Source of the DNA: Aurelia coerulea
Lineage: Eukaryota > Cnidaria > Scyphozoa > Semaeostomeae > Ulmaridae
Assembly (NCBI GenBank): GCA_039566865.1
Contig: CM076955.1
Span: 18,893,501 to 18,957,500 of the forward strand
Length of the DNA: 64,000 nucleotides
Direction of reading: 5' to 3'
This document shows, piece after piece, positions 51,949-63,354 of the stretch. Numbering within the stretch: the first letter of the stretch is position 1; the number at the start of each line of letters is the position of its first letter. Position numbers and translations under genes: made by a program. The notes beneath the pieces are model-generated. The model ran no database searches and was not told the DNA's origin. It worked only from the letters and a program-made list of their open reading frames with translations.

Positions 51949-53283
51949 GCCTCAAGAATGGATTTCACACCTCGGACGCAGTCGACCATGATCTTTTGAT
52001 TTCTCCGTTATTTTGATTTGATTGAGTGCACTCAGTGGTTTGAAATTTATTCTTTAAAAAAGCAAATCACTTTGTCCTATCAGAGACATGATTCTTTTGT
52101 TTTGCAAAATTTGCCCTTGCTATGCTGGTGCTGGCTTGACGTGGAACCGCTTGGCTGTTGGCTCTTGGGACTGCCCAGGGACTTCGATACTTTCTGCTTT
52201 TTGTTTGCGAATTTTGCCTTGATGTGTTAGGGTCTCGTCTGATTGGCCTGATTGTACAATCAGATCCTAACACATCAAGGCAAAATTCGCAGACAAAAAG
52301 CAGACAGTATCGAAGTCCCTGGGGCGTCCCAACAGCCAACAGCCAAACGGTTCCACGTCTTTGCCAGCACCAGCAAGGGCAAATTTTGTAAAACAAAAGA
52401 ATCATTTCTCTGATATGACAAAACGATTTGCCTTTTTAAAGAATATATTTCACACCACTGAGTGCACACAATCAAATCAAAATAACGGAGAAAAACAAGG
52501 ACAGATTTTGTAATACAATAGCATGAGTTGCTTTTGTTGACACCCCAATTCAAAGCGATTAGCGATCACAGACAAAGGAAATTCTATCAACCAGTACTTC
52601 AAAACAAATAAAGCCGCAAAATTTTCTCTGAAACCCAGGTAGCTAGCTCGCTCGCTGTGCATTCCAGAAATTATTTTTAAGGGCAAACATGAGCATAGAT
52701 CGAAAGAAGAAGGATATATCTACACATCTGCCGCGGGCATTTTATTTCTTTGGTCCAGAAGCTGAGCAGTAAATGTTTTGATAACACCCAAAAATATAAG
52801 AGAATTGAATCGCCTCCTAAACGGCTTTTGAACCAAACAAATAAAATGCCCGCGGCAGATGTGTAGATGCATCCTTCTTCTTTCGATCTACGCTCATGTT
52901 TGCTCTTAAAAACAGTTTCTGGAATGCACAACGAGCGAGCTAGCTACCTGGGTTTCAAAGAAACTTTTGCGTCTTTGTTTGTTTTGAATTGCTGGTTGAG
53001 AGAATTTCCTTTGTCTGCAATCGCTAATCGCTTTGAATTGAGGTGTCAACAAAAGCAACTCATGCTATTGTATTACAAAATCTGCCCTTGTTATAGCCAG
53101 CACCATGCAGCAAGGGCAAATTTTGTAAAACAAAAGAATCATTTCTCTGATAAGACAAAACGATTTGCCTTTTTAAAGAATATATTTCACACCACTGAGT
53201 GCACACAATCAAATCAAAATAACGGAGAAATCAAAAGATTATGATCGACTGCGTCCGAGGTGTGAAATCTATTCTTGAGGCGG
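51949..53283. mobile_element. Compound nested foldback, family F
   Basis: Four nested parts: (1) outer arm 51,949-52,118 in reverse orientation; (2) a hairpin 52,120-52,371 (CTGGTGCTGGCTTGACGTGG versus CCACGTCTTTGCCAGCACCAG); (3) a forward arm 52,372-52,498; (4) a second foldback 52,499-53,095 with arms of about 250 bp around ATGCCCGCGGCAGATGTGTAG. Another forward arm follows (53,108-53,283). All share AGCAAGGGCAAATTTTGT and GAGGTGTGAAAT words. Open frames inside are repeat translations. Confidence 0.85.
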
Positions 53284-53639
53284 CTGAATCGCTTTGTCTG
53301 AAACAGAATTGTATCCTTTGTTTTACTTCTTTCTTGCTGCTTGCGAGCAAATAGCAGAAAGTGTCGAAGTCCCTGGAGAGTCTGAACAGTTTAACAATGT
53401 TGAAGAAGATGATGTCACTTCTGATTCACCTTATGTAAGGAAGAAAGTTTGCTGGCCGTTTCTTGACTCATGTCTTCTCGCTAAAACAGCCTAGTATAGT
53501 ATAGAAAAACAACGAGTAGCCAAACTTTCAGCAGCGTGAATCGCAAAGTGAAATCATTTCAAAACAATATCTTTAGTATTTACCCTATTGGGACTTAACT
53601 TCTCATTTGAAAAAAACTTTTTCATTCTTATCAAATTTT

Positions 53640-53945
53640 TACTGATGTAATATCGTGCAAAAGCAAATTTCGAAAACAAAGAAATATCTCTCTGGAAATT
53701 TCAAAGGTATTTCCGACAAATCTTCCACCTTCCTTATTACAGACAAACATGCCTATTCTTTCGGACTCGGATATGGTTAGCTTTATTTCAAGCAAAAACG
53801 TTTGCCGAATTTTGCTCTTCGGAGAAATACCTCTTAACAAATGTCAGACAAATCTTCCAACTTTTCTTATAAATCAACGAGTCCTCAGCTATGGCTGGCT
53901 TTAGTCTAAGCAAAAACGTTTGCTGAATTTTGCCTTTATGTAATA
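53640..53945. repeat. Degenerate direct duplication of about 160 bp
   Basis: GACAAATCTTCCACCTTCCTTAT-type and AGCAAAAACGTTTGCCGAATTT segments near 53,715-53,812 recur near 53,848-53,930 (AGCAAAAACGTTTGCTGAATTT). AATATCGTG/AATATCATG words flank them. Confidence 0.6.
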
Positions 53946-54129
53946 TCATGTAATAACGAATCTTGGAATCGAAGCAAAAGTTGAGAAAGTAATTGCTCTG
54001 TGGGCGCAGATGGCATGACTAATTCCACCATTAATTATGCAAACGTTAACTCCGCCCACAGGCACTCCTGCGGCAGGTGCATCTAAAAATAAGCAAGCAG
54101 AACGCATAACTTATCGGACTCGTGAATTC

Positions 54130-54740
54130 TGCAAAGTTTAAGGAGATAAACATGAAAGAATACCGAAAGTGTACTTATATCGGTTGTAGTTGCTCGTCCG
54201 AGTCAAATCGATGCCAGGGACCTTGATTTATGTGGTTGATGTCTATTCTCTTGCTTCAAGGGCTGCTATTGCTGTAACTAAATTCGTTCGCCTTCAAAGT
54301 AAACACAAGCAAATGGCATGATCGATCTCGTACGCCATTTTGGCAAGTGATACACCCCTCGGGCATGATAGTCTCAATACAGTAGCAAGCTTGCAATTAT
54401 ATGGGCCTTAGCTACTGGCACGAGGCAAATCAATGCCAAGTACATAGATTTGTGTGTTTGATTTTCTAGCTCTTGTTTTAAGGCCTTCTATTGTTGTTAC
54501 AAAATTTACCAGGCTGCAAAGTAAACATAAGCAAATGGCATAAGTTTCAATACCGAAATTGCAATAATATGGGCCTTATCTGCTAACCCGAGTCAAATCA
54601 ATGCCAGCGACCTAGATTTCGCGTGCTGACGCTTGCTTAGAAGGCATAACTGTCTGTATATTGTTTACTGAAGCCACTAAGTTGCTTAAACTAAGTTGCC
54701 TCCGCTTTTACGATAAGCAAAAGCAAGCAGCATCATTTCA
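54130..54740. repeat. Degenerate tandem repeat, about three units
   Basis: CGAGTCAAATCGATGCCAGG, CGAGGCAAATCAATGCCAAG and CGAGTCAAATCAATGCCAGC start near 54,199, 54,421 and 54,589, each followed by ACATAGATTT-like and AAGTAAACA-like segments. Unit length varies from about 170 to 220 bp. Confidence 0.65.
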
Positions 54741-54851
54741 ATATTAACTTGACCAAAGTTTTAAAAACATCATTAGGACTCGTTTGCTCGACTGCACATA
54801 CTCGTGAGATTGCATAACGTACTTGAAAACAAATAATATAAGTGGAGGAGG

Positions 54852-55066
54852 CAGCAAGGGGAAATTTTATAAAACAAAGAATGCAATTCTTTTCAAGAAA
54901 AAGCAATTCTCACACCTACAACATAGCCGACCATAATCCTTTGCCTTCTCTGTAAATTTTGATTTGATTGAGTGCGCTCAGGGGTGCGAGATCTATTCTT
55001 CAGAAATGCAAATTGCTTTGATTTTTTGGAAACCTGAATCTTTTGTCTTACGAAATTTTCCCTAGC
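54852..55066. mobile_element. Foldback element, family F, with 9-bp target duplication
   Basis: CAGCAAGGGGAAATTTTATA at the left and ACGAAATTTTCCCTAGC at the right; inner arms TTCTCACACCTAC and GGGTGCGAGATCTATTC. TGGAGGAGG flanks both sides exactly. 215 bp. Confidence 0.85.
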
Positions 55067-55239
55067 TGGAGGAGGTTTTAAATAGACTTGAGAACAATAC
55101 ACGCGTGCTTATTGGCTCTTGGCTCTGTATTTGAACGCAGGCAAGCATCTTTAATAAAAAATAACCCCAGAAATAGAGCTGTCTGCAGCCATTTTTAACT
55201 CCGTCAATTCCCTTGAAAATCAGGATTTCATAGACATCA

Positions 55240-55375
55240 GCAAGGGCAGAATATGTTAAACAAAATATTCAGTTTTCCGAAAACACAAAGCGATTTCCTT
55301 TCTGAAGAATAGATTTCGCATTTGTGAGCGCACGCAATCAAATCAAAATAAACCGAAATCTCATAACTGTGTTTC
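55240..55375. mobile_element. Single-arm copy of foldback family F
   Basis: CAGCAAGGGCAGAATATGTT, ACACAAAGCGATTTCC and GAAGAATAGATTTCGCATT with CGCAATCAAATCAAAATAAAC. The opposite arm is absent. Confidence 0.65.
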
Positions 55376-55692
55376 TTTTCTGCGAAAGATCGTATGACTT
55401 GAAATCGAAAGAATATAACGAAATTCAAATATATCAGGATTCAAAATCTACCAAATAGTCAGTAAAAAAACTAGAAAAACGAATCCACGGTGGAATGCTC
55501 TCTGCCCTGCCTAAAAACAGTCATGAACGAAAACATGTTCATGATTTTCATAAACAAAGCAAAGCATCTCATTAGGACTGCGCCGCACAAGATGAGCTGA
55601 GATTCAACATCTTGAGATCAATACTTGTTATTGATAAGGCTGCATGACTGACAATGACTGATGTCGAGGCAAGACTTGAGATATTTACGCTT

Positions 55693-56005
55693 GCCGATCT
55701 CCACTGAACGATTTTTATGACGATCGTTGTTTCTTCGCTGTAAATTCGAGGCAAAAAGCTATGTTGATCTCCACTTGTGTTGCTCTCGTTGCAAATACGT
55801 TTTTCCAAAGTTCGAAAGAGGTTTGATAAATCCTGTCATTCCATTGCATGAAATACTCGGCGAAACGAATAGTAGATTCACTTCTACTTCTCGTCCAGCA
55901 AATTTTTCGATGCGGCACGCAGAATTTTCTACTGCGAATGCGTCGTCGCGAATTTTTATGGCTATCGTCTGAAAAATCGTCTAGCTCTGGAGATCGGTCT
56001 TTAAG
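55693..56005. mobile_element. Inverted-repeat element with CCGATCTCCA ends
   Basis: GCCGATCTCCACTGAACGAT near 55,693 and CGTCTAGCTCTGGAGATCGG near 55,996 are imperfect inverted ends with TTTTTATGACGATCG/CGAATTTTTATGGCTATCG-like subterminal parts. Non-coding. Confidence 0.5.
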
Positions 56006-56007
56006 GC

Positions 56008-56168
56008 TGATTTCCAGTCAATGGAATTTTCCGAGCGGGCGGAATTTCTATTGTATGCGAGAGAAAAAGTCGCTCTGGAATTGAATAGAAAGTTACGGCT
56101 GAGCGACCTTTTATTGTCTAAAATTCCGCCCGCTCGGAAAATTCTACTGACTGGAAATTAGCCTTTAG
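56008..56168. mobile_element. Palindromic MITE with TTTCCGAGCGGGCGGAATTT arms
   Basis: The arms GGCTGATTTCCAGTCAATGG and TTTTCCGAGCGGGCGGAATT pair with AATTCCGCCCGCTCGGAAAA and CTGACTGGAAATTAGCC. About 160 bp, with a smaller hairpin (AAAGTCGCTC/GAGCGACCTTT) inside. Confidence 0.85.
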
Positions 56169-57379
56169 TGTGATGGCGATGTTCTGCTACAAGTTGAGTT
56201 AAGAAAAACTTGCACCTGTTGAAAAGCTGTGGAAATTAAAGATTTTTGCCTGTCGATTATTTGGTTTAACTTAGATTTTCCTTAAGCTTTACAACTGGTT
56301 AACTTCGATCTCTTTTTCGATCAGAAAATGTTGCCAAAGTTACCCAGAATTCGTCTCCAAAGCTAAGCTAGACTAATGTATTCACTGTTTGAAAAATCGT
56401 ACAAAGAAAACAATGAAACCGATTTGAAAATTACAACTTCATTGTCTGGCTGAGGTTTCAACTTTATTTTATGCGAATTTATAATAATTTAAAATGCACA
56501 ATCTTCATTTCAAATAAAAAAATTCCGAAGACTGGCTCATAGGCTTTGGCTAAAACTATGAGTGAGTAGCTCAATTTAATCGACGCTTTCAACCATTAAA
56601 AAGATAAACAACATTTTTTTAGCTCAGTGACTGCTTTCTATAGTCTGTCTCAGATTAGATGTCACCTGCAAATGCCCGCGAATAACAAGAATAGAAGTGT
56701 TTTGCGAAGAAATTTTGCGTTATCGCAAATCTCAGGTAGCATATCATTTGAGACGAACTTTAATGGTATAGAAACTGTTCAATTGTAATATTATGCTTTC
56801 TCATCAGCGCTGAGCATCGAAAAGTTCAAATTCACATCACAGTGAACAGCCCATTTTTTTGACTGTTTATTTTTTTGCAAATTGAGAAACAGAAGATTTT
56901 GCTAACTACTAATTTCAGAAGAAAAAATGCAGCTAGAATTTTGCGCAAAATCTTAAAAATTAAGTTGAAGCCTCAGTAATATGACTGAAGAAGAATTTTT
57001 AAAATTGGTTGCACAGCTTTTCCTGTATGATTTCTAGAGCAGTGGATATATATTCATTCTGACTCACCCGGTAGATTCAAAGAGATTAAAGTAAGCTTCT
57101 TTGAGATTGGCCTATCCTTAAATTCCTACAATTCTACTAATAGTGCAAGTTAAATTGTTCTACTCCACCACCGATACGATGAGATCTTCAAAAATGCAAA
57201 ATCGTATTTCAAAAAGTGTCCAAGAACCCACGATCTCAACATAGTTATCTCATTTTAGATCAGGCATACCTCTTAATCTCACTTGGCTTTAAAACGCTTT
57301 GCAAGATAACCTGACTTATCAAGACTTTGTAATCACACAAACACATAATCATAGGCGCTACTCAATCAACAACACAAAT
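56169..57379. other. AT-rich DNA ending in a MITE terminus
   Basis: No gene was recognised. TTCTGACTCACCCGG followed by TA at about 57,071 is a right-end terminus of the CCGGGTGAGTCA family; its left end was not found. Confidence 0.45.
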
Positions 57380-57399
57380 CCAAAGGTATATGGCGCTCT

Positions 57400-57970
57400 C
57401 TTAAAACCAAAGGTATCACATAAATTCGTAAAATGTAAATATTGCAAAACTTAGGACGATCAATAGTTTGACGCCTGAGAGAGTCCATTTCCTTATCATC
57501 AAAACTACAAGAAGCATGGGCGTTCTTCCAAAACGAATATCAACGGCTTAAGGGGATCACATAAACCAAAAGGTACGACAGAAAATTCGTGAACAAGTAC
57601 AAGATTCACTGCAATCGCATTTGCAAGACTTAAAACGATCGATACTTTGTGAAGAATTTCAAGACTTCTTCTCCTTATCATCATTTCTAACAGAATCAAT
57701 GGAGCTACTAATAACACATGTTATAAGGTTCAAAGTGATCTCTTTAAACAAAAAGGTATGGCAGAGAATTCGTCAAGCACAGTATTCACACTGCAATGGC
57801 AGTTGCAAAACGTAAAACGATCGATAGTTTGAGGCCTTCAAGATTTCATTTCCCTGTCTGCAAAACTACCAGAATCGAAAGTGTTCTTCACGACAAATTT
57901 CCAAACCTCTGAAAACCAAAAGACCCAACAGAGAAATTAAGTGCAATGCACATGATATTGTGAAATAAAA
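57400..57970. repeat. Degenerate tandem repeat, unit about 180 bp
   Basis: CGATCAATAGTTTGACGCCT, CGATCGATACTTTGTGAAG and CGATCGATAGTTTGAGGCC occur near 57,458, 57,637 and 57,819, about 180 bp apart. AACCAAAAGGTACGACAGAA-like and GCAATCGCATTTGCAA-like words repeat with them. Confidence 0.75.
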
Positions 57971-58435
57971 GTTTTCAGATTCTATCTCGAATCAGAGATC
58001 AGATCAGAGACCAGAAGATCAGAGGCGCTCTTGAAAAATAGTTTAAAAGTTTTACGGCACTCTCTTAACACCAAAAGGTGCAACGAGGGTATCATGAAGT
58101 GCAACAAACAGTTGAACTGTTGAGTGAAACTCGCATAAATCAGATTCAAATGGAAGCCTTGGACTGCAAGAGGGAAAAGCGGGAACGGAAATTATGCTGT
58201 GATCTACAAGCCACGGTTCAACAACATCCTTAACCTGAGCTGAGCTTAAAGGGAATCTAAGCATATATAAGCCTTTGATAAAAATAGCCATGCAAAGACA
58301 ATTGTCCGTGACACGTGGCGAGCCATACTCGGGTCACTGATCTAGGTCAACAGAAGATACTGATATCTGATCCAAGTCCACCGTAAGTGACTTGAGCCAG
58401 TTTTATATGCTATACACTATGTCCTAAATCGATTC

Positions 58436-58795
58436 GTGTTGAGGATCGATTACAAATCATTGCTTGTGTACAGTGTTTAAGAGAAGAGTGGATGTAAGGC
58501 AGACGACAGTGGATAAGCGGATCCCTCTGGGTCCCTCTTAACGCTGCTGGCTACAAACTTCGGCGATTCAATAAGTTATGTGGATCGATTGCTCTCGTAC
58601 GGTGCTTAGGAGCGGATGTACGGCAGAAGACAGTGGGTAAGCTGAGCCCTCTAGGTCCCTTTTAACGCTTCTGGCTACAAACCTCACCAACACAACATCC
58701 TAAACCAGAGCAATAACTTAAACATTCACTAAGTTTTGTGGATCGATTACAAATCATTGCTCGTGTACAGTGCTGAAGAGCGGATGTAAGGCAGG
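58436..58795. repeat. Degenerate tandem repeat, about 2.5 units
   Basis: GGATCGATTACAAATCATTG, GGATCGATTGCTCTCGTACG and GGATCGATTACAAATCATTG recur at intervals of about 140-160 bp, with GCGGATGTAAGGCAG, ACAGTGGGTAAGC and TTAACGCTTCTGGCTAC words. Confidence 0.75.
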
Positions 58796-58943
58796 TGTGT
58801 GGAAAACACACTTTTAATTAATATTTGTGAGAACAAATAATCGGAGAGAGCACATTCATCATATTGTGAGGCAGTGTTTACACTTTTCTATTCGTGAAAT
58901 GAGAAATGTAAATATAATTTCAATACATTAAGATTGATCTCCG

Positions 58944-59284
58944 GGCAATGGCCTTAGGAGAAACTGAACGTTTGATAAATATCGTAAGATAATACCCTTG
59001 AATATAAACAAACTGAAATCGTACATCATGGTTTTTAAAAGCGGACAGTCCGGCGATGCTTCTATAAATCGGACATTCGGTTTTGATGGTCTTTGAGGAA
59101 TATTGAGCGTGCGACAAATCTCGTCAGATAATACCCCCCTGAATATAAACAAACATAAATCGTACATCAACGTTCTTTAAAGCGTACAGTCCGGCGATGC
59201 CTCTATAAATCGGACACTCCTGTTAGTGGTCTTTGAAGAAATTGAGCGTGCGATAAATATCATTAAGACAATACCCGTGAATAT
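58944..59284. repeat. 140-bp tandem repeat, about 2.4 units
   Basis: Words AATATCGTAAGATAATACCC (58,976), AATCTCGTCAGATAATACCC (near 59,116) and AATATCATTAAGACAATACC (near 59,256) are 140 bp apart. Each unit has CAGTCCGGCGATGC and TATAAATCGGACA. Confidence 0.85.
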
Positions 59285-59296
59285 TGACAAATTCGA

Positions 59297-59366
59297 ATTG
59301 TATATAGTTGTTGTATATAGTGTGTTGTTGTATATAGTGATGTTGAATATATAATTGTATATAGAT
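59297..59366. repeat. TTGTATATAG short tandem repeat
   Basis: TTGTATATAG recurs four times with spacers of TTG, TGTG and TGATG type. Confidence 0.8.
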
Positions 59367-60572
59367 GTTCCCAGGGCTGTCGATCATTAAACTTGACGGA
59401 CAGTTTAGTGATGGACAGACCTGTGTAATGTACAGTTAAATGATGGACACATCTACAAGTCCGACACAAGTAAATAACTATGTCTCAGGGTTTGCCCAAC
59501 TAGAAATCAGGAGTGATGTTAAAGTCATAGGCTTCCAAACTTGCCTCGAAATTTGCCATTGGAAATGAAAATCTCATTTTGTGAAAAGCCAAGATTATAA
59601 CCTAAAAATTTTAAATCAGGATTATTCCTTGAAATAAATCAGTTCCCTGTTTGATAATATAAAAAACAGGTACCTTACAACGACCATCTCTGCATATAAA
59701 CTTTTAATTATATTCAACACCAGGATGTCCATAAAATTATCTGCAATGTTTACTAGCGTACAGGATCCGCATTGGCTCTCCTTCGTAGTAGAAAGTAAAG
59801 TCTGCACGCAGGCTAGTATCCTACGAGAATCCATTTGGAGCTTAAAGAGCTATTTGAATTTTCAATGGAAAATTTGTGTCAAGGCAAATACATGCAAACT
59901 TTGACCACTGAGTCCATTTTGACCCGACTGTTGTTTGACTGCACCTAACACCGAAGGATTCGAAGAACGTAATTAAAAAATGCTCTGCATCAATGGTGGA
60001 TTAATGTTTTGAATCTTTCGATGCAAAGGATTCTTTGGCGGTCAAAATGGGCAGTTGCGTCTCGTTCATTGCCATATTGGCTATCCCTCCCATCACTGCT
60101 TGGCTTCGGGCTTCCTGTACTTAAAGACTCTGCGCCAACCAGCAGCCTTTGCGTGCATTCTTTGCAAAACAAAATAAACAACATTTTCCAACCAAAGTTG
60201 ACGGCACGTGGAAGGTATGCAGGTTGCAAAGGCCTCTTTGACAATGGGAGAAAGCGAAATATCGATTTAAAAAGGACTCTATGACTTATTATGTTGAAAT
60301 GTCTGCAGTTAGCAATTATGCAGTGATTTGGTTTGTTATCAGAGAGAAAAGCTTGTTCTCTTAAGACTCAAAATATATTTGTAAACAAGTGGACGTTCTG
60401 GAATTGCAATATGGGATTGAACAAAATGCATTGTGGTATAGCTTCATTGTGCAGAGGCTGCTGGTTAGCGCAGAGTCTTTAAGTGAATTGCACGGACCAC
60501 GGAACCATGGACTGAAAAACTACAGAACCAAGAACCATGAATTGCGGAACTAGAAACCGGCGGAGGAGAGTA

Positions 60573-60692
60573 ATGGAATAGAGGATTGCGTTAAAGATGG
60601 CGGCGACGAATTTTTTACCGAGATGCACTGCAATGCATCTTGGTAAAAAATTCCTCGCCGCCATCTTTAGCGCAATCGTCTATTGCATTCCA
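60573..60692. repeat. 120-bp hairpin with near-perfect arms
   Basis: AAAGATGGCGGCGACGAATT and TTTTACCGAGATGCA pair with TGCATCTTGGTAAAAAATTC and CTCGCCGCCATCTTT across a loop of about six bases near 60,634. Weaker pairing extends outward (GGAATAGAGGATTGCG versus CGCAATCGTCTATTGCATTCC). Non-coding; a small foldback MITE is likely. Confidence 0.85.
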
Positions 60693-61766
60693 CGCAACAT
60701 GTACATTTGGATTTGCACATGACGCTGTAAGGCGCCACAGTTGAAGTGTGCTCCTTGACGCTTCAGATAAAGCTTGCGTTTCAGGGCACACAAAACTTAT
60801 CGGGGCAGACTGGAGCTTCACTTGAGAAATAAAAAGATCCGCAACGAAACACCCTTAAATGTTGAATTTATTTGTACGTTTTTTCGTTTTCTTCAGTCTT
60901 CACGCCGCTAATACACGATCGCTTTTCGCAATGTGCAGTCCTTCCATGCCAACAGAAGCTTTTCACTTGGACAGCGGCATCGGAAATGCTTCAAATATGA
61001 ATTCCACTTAGCAAAAATCATGATATATCAATTAAAGCAAAGGCGCACTATGTTTTTAAGCATTTGTTATATTATATCTAGGAAGTCTGAATTGCGGCTT
61101 TCCGTTCTTTGTTTTAGCTTAACTCATCGAAGTCGGCGTTCTCTTTGCCAATTAGAAACAAAAGTAGCAGGTGCACTGAGCCACTCTCCGATTATTACCA
61201 GATCTGCTATTCTTTGAAAATTAATTTCCGCGTGATTCACTGAGACCGCAGTTACACGCGAGCGCCTATCATTTTCAAGAACGTAGTTCAGGGATATTCT
61301 TTATCATGTAGCAAATTCGCTGGAGCAGTCTTAATAATCAACAGCGATGAGTAAAGTTTGTTCTTCCTCCAAGGGGAATATCTTCTATTTTGCAGCCACG
61401 AACTCCCTAAGATTCTCAATCTCCAACGACGCGGAGAAAGTTTTGCTTCTTCCTCTCAAAACAGCATGAACGGAATGATGTTGACTTCCGAAATTTCGCC
61501 AATGATCTGATTTTCAAATATTGCTGAGTCATGCAGAATTCCGTTTCCTGACAGCTTGATTTTGCAACAACCTACAACGGGATATCTCAGATCTGCCAAT
61601 CCACCAAAAATGTGTTTCTAAAGCCAGTTTTCAATCAAACAAATTTGTTTGCGTGAAGTAAATTTTCCCCAGTGTAAGCATGCATGCGCAGTTGAAATTC
61701 AGTGAAACATTATACCTTGGTGATTTCATACCTTCCTATTAAAAACCATTATTTCAAACACACTTA

Positions 61767-61927
61767 CAGTTCAGCCCGAAATTATTCATATCTATGCCAA
61801 TTCTGAGTATTTTGCATTGTTGCTATTTGAGGATCAATTTTACTGTGCCGAAAAGAAATAGCAAAGGCTAAACACTGCATCAAGGAATGATAATCATCGC
61901 TATTTAGTACTCCAAATTTGGCATGTT
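61767..61927. mobile_element. Half copy of the GCCCGAAATTATTCATA MITE
   Basis: TA then CAGTTCAGCCCGAAATTATT and CATATCTATGCC match the left half of 47,354-47,583. TACTCCAAATTTGGCAT near 61,910 matches an inner part; the right terminus is missing. Confidence 0.6.
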
Positions 61928-62060
61928 TGAAATAAACCAAACCGTCTTAAAAATTGGCTAGCAAAAAACACTGCATCAATATGGGGTTGTATCATTTTGC
62001 TTGAAATAACCAAACCGTCTTAAAAATTGGCTTTAAAAAATCAATATGGGGTTGAACATT
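61927..62060. repeat. Direct duplication of about 80 bp
   Basis: AACCAAACCGTCTTAAAAAT with TGGCT and ATCAATATGGGGTTG occurs twice, near 61,938 and 62,020. Confidence 0.8.
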
Positions 62061-62607
62061 TTCTTTTAGGTGTCAATAGTATGGTTTCTTATTTTTTGGA
62101 TTTTTAATTTTATTTCGTAATTCAGTTGGGCTACCCTCTTTACAGAATGAATATCAAATATATCAAGATACCGTTGTAGTACGAAGCGAAGGTTGCATCG
62201 ATAATAATCGTTCTATAGTCGGATTATGGTAGAAATAGCGAAACCGTTGCGGTATGGAGCGTAAAACCAGACGCTCCGCGAAAACTTGTGGCGAAAGGAC
62301 AGGTGCACTAGATCTTCGCTAATCCAATCTCTAATCTGTTTTTAATTTCTGTTGACCTACTCCATTTGAAAACTTGATTTAAACAAAGCATTTCAAAATC
62401 AGATCACATAACCTACCCTTTGATAAGACAACTTCTGCCGACCAGCGTTAGATTTTAAAAGTTATGATATGCATTGGAGTATTTGTCCGAAAATAAGCTC
62501 AATTTGAAGAGAGACATGCATTTTCGAGAGTTCTCCGTTTGCAAATGGCATACATAATACTTCGATCCTCAAGTCTCTAGGGATAAAAGCGAAACGTCTA
62601 GATGTAG

Positions 62608-62975
62608 ACCAACAAGGCCAGATTTTGTAAGACAATAGCATGAGTTGCTTTTGTTGACACCTGAATTCAAAGCGATTTGCGATCGCAGACAAAGGAAATT
62701 CCCCCAACCAGTAATTCAAAACAAACAAAGCCGCCAAAAGTTTCTCTGAAACCAAGGTAGCTAGCGCGATCGTTGTGCATTCCAGAAATTGTTTTCAAGA
62801 GCAAATATGAGCATATATCGAAAGAAGAAGAATATACCTACACATCTACCACGGGAATTTTATTTATTTCGTTCAGAAGCTGAACAGTAAGTATTTAATA
62901 ACATCCAAAAAATAAGATAATTGAATCGCCTCCCAATCGGTTTTTGAACCAAATTAATAAAATGCCCGAGGTATA
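62608..62975. mobile_element. Single-arm copy of foldback family F
   Basis: ACAAGGCCAGATTTTGTAAG, CCTGAATTCAAAGCGATTTG, GTTGTGCATTCCAGAAATTG and AAATGCCCGAGG-like segments match 52,499-52,860. The second arm is missing. The minus frame again reads FPLSAIANRFEFRCQQKQ. Confidence 0.75.
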
Positions 62976-63354
62976 TATATTGTTTTACAAAACTCACCCT
63001 TCTGTCTACACCCGGATAAATCAATTTTGCCGACCATTTTTACCATTATTGCCGAAATTATTACATATAAGAGACAAAGTTTACGGGACGCACAGTTGCG
63101 TCGTAAATCAGACCGAAAACTATAGTAATTGGTGTGCAAAGCGACGCCGTGGGCCGTTGAGTTGCCATCAACACCACACAACAAGCCTGGTTTGTACCAT
63201 CTTTATTCCTACGCGGAAATTTTGCTTATTGTTTGAGTTGGTCATCTACTGTACTGAAACAATAAGCTTTTAGGCAACTTCAAGTATTGCAGTATCCGGA
63301 GAGAGAAAGCCTCTATGCATGCATTACGGATGTCCGATGTTACATGCCTTCTTC

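Noticed and set aside
52867..53244. 125-codon plus-strand frame as a gene
   Set aside because: It lies wholly in the family F foldback and recurs in decayed copies elsewhere.
60615..60821. 68-codon minus-strand frame next to the hairpin
   Set aside because: It overlaps the hairpin arm and has no similarity I recognise; chance frame in a slightly GC-richer patch.
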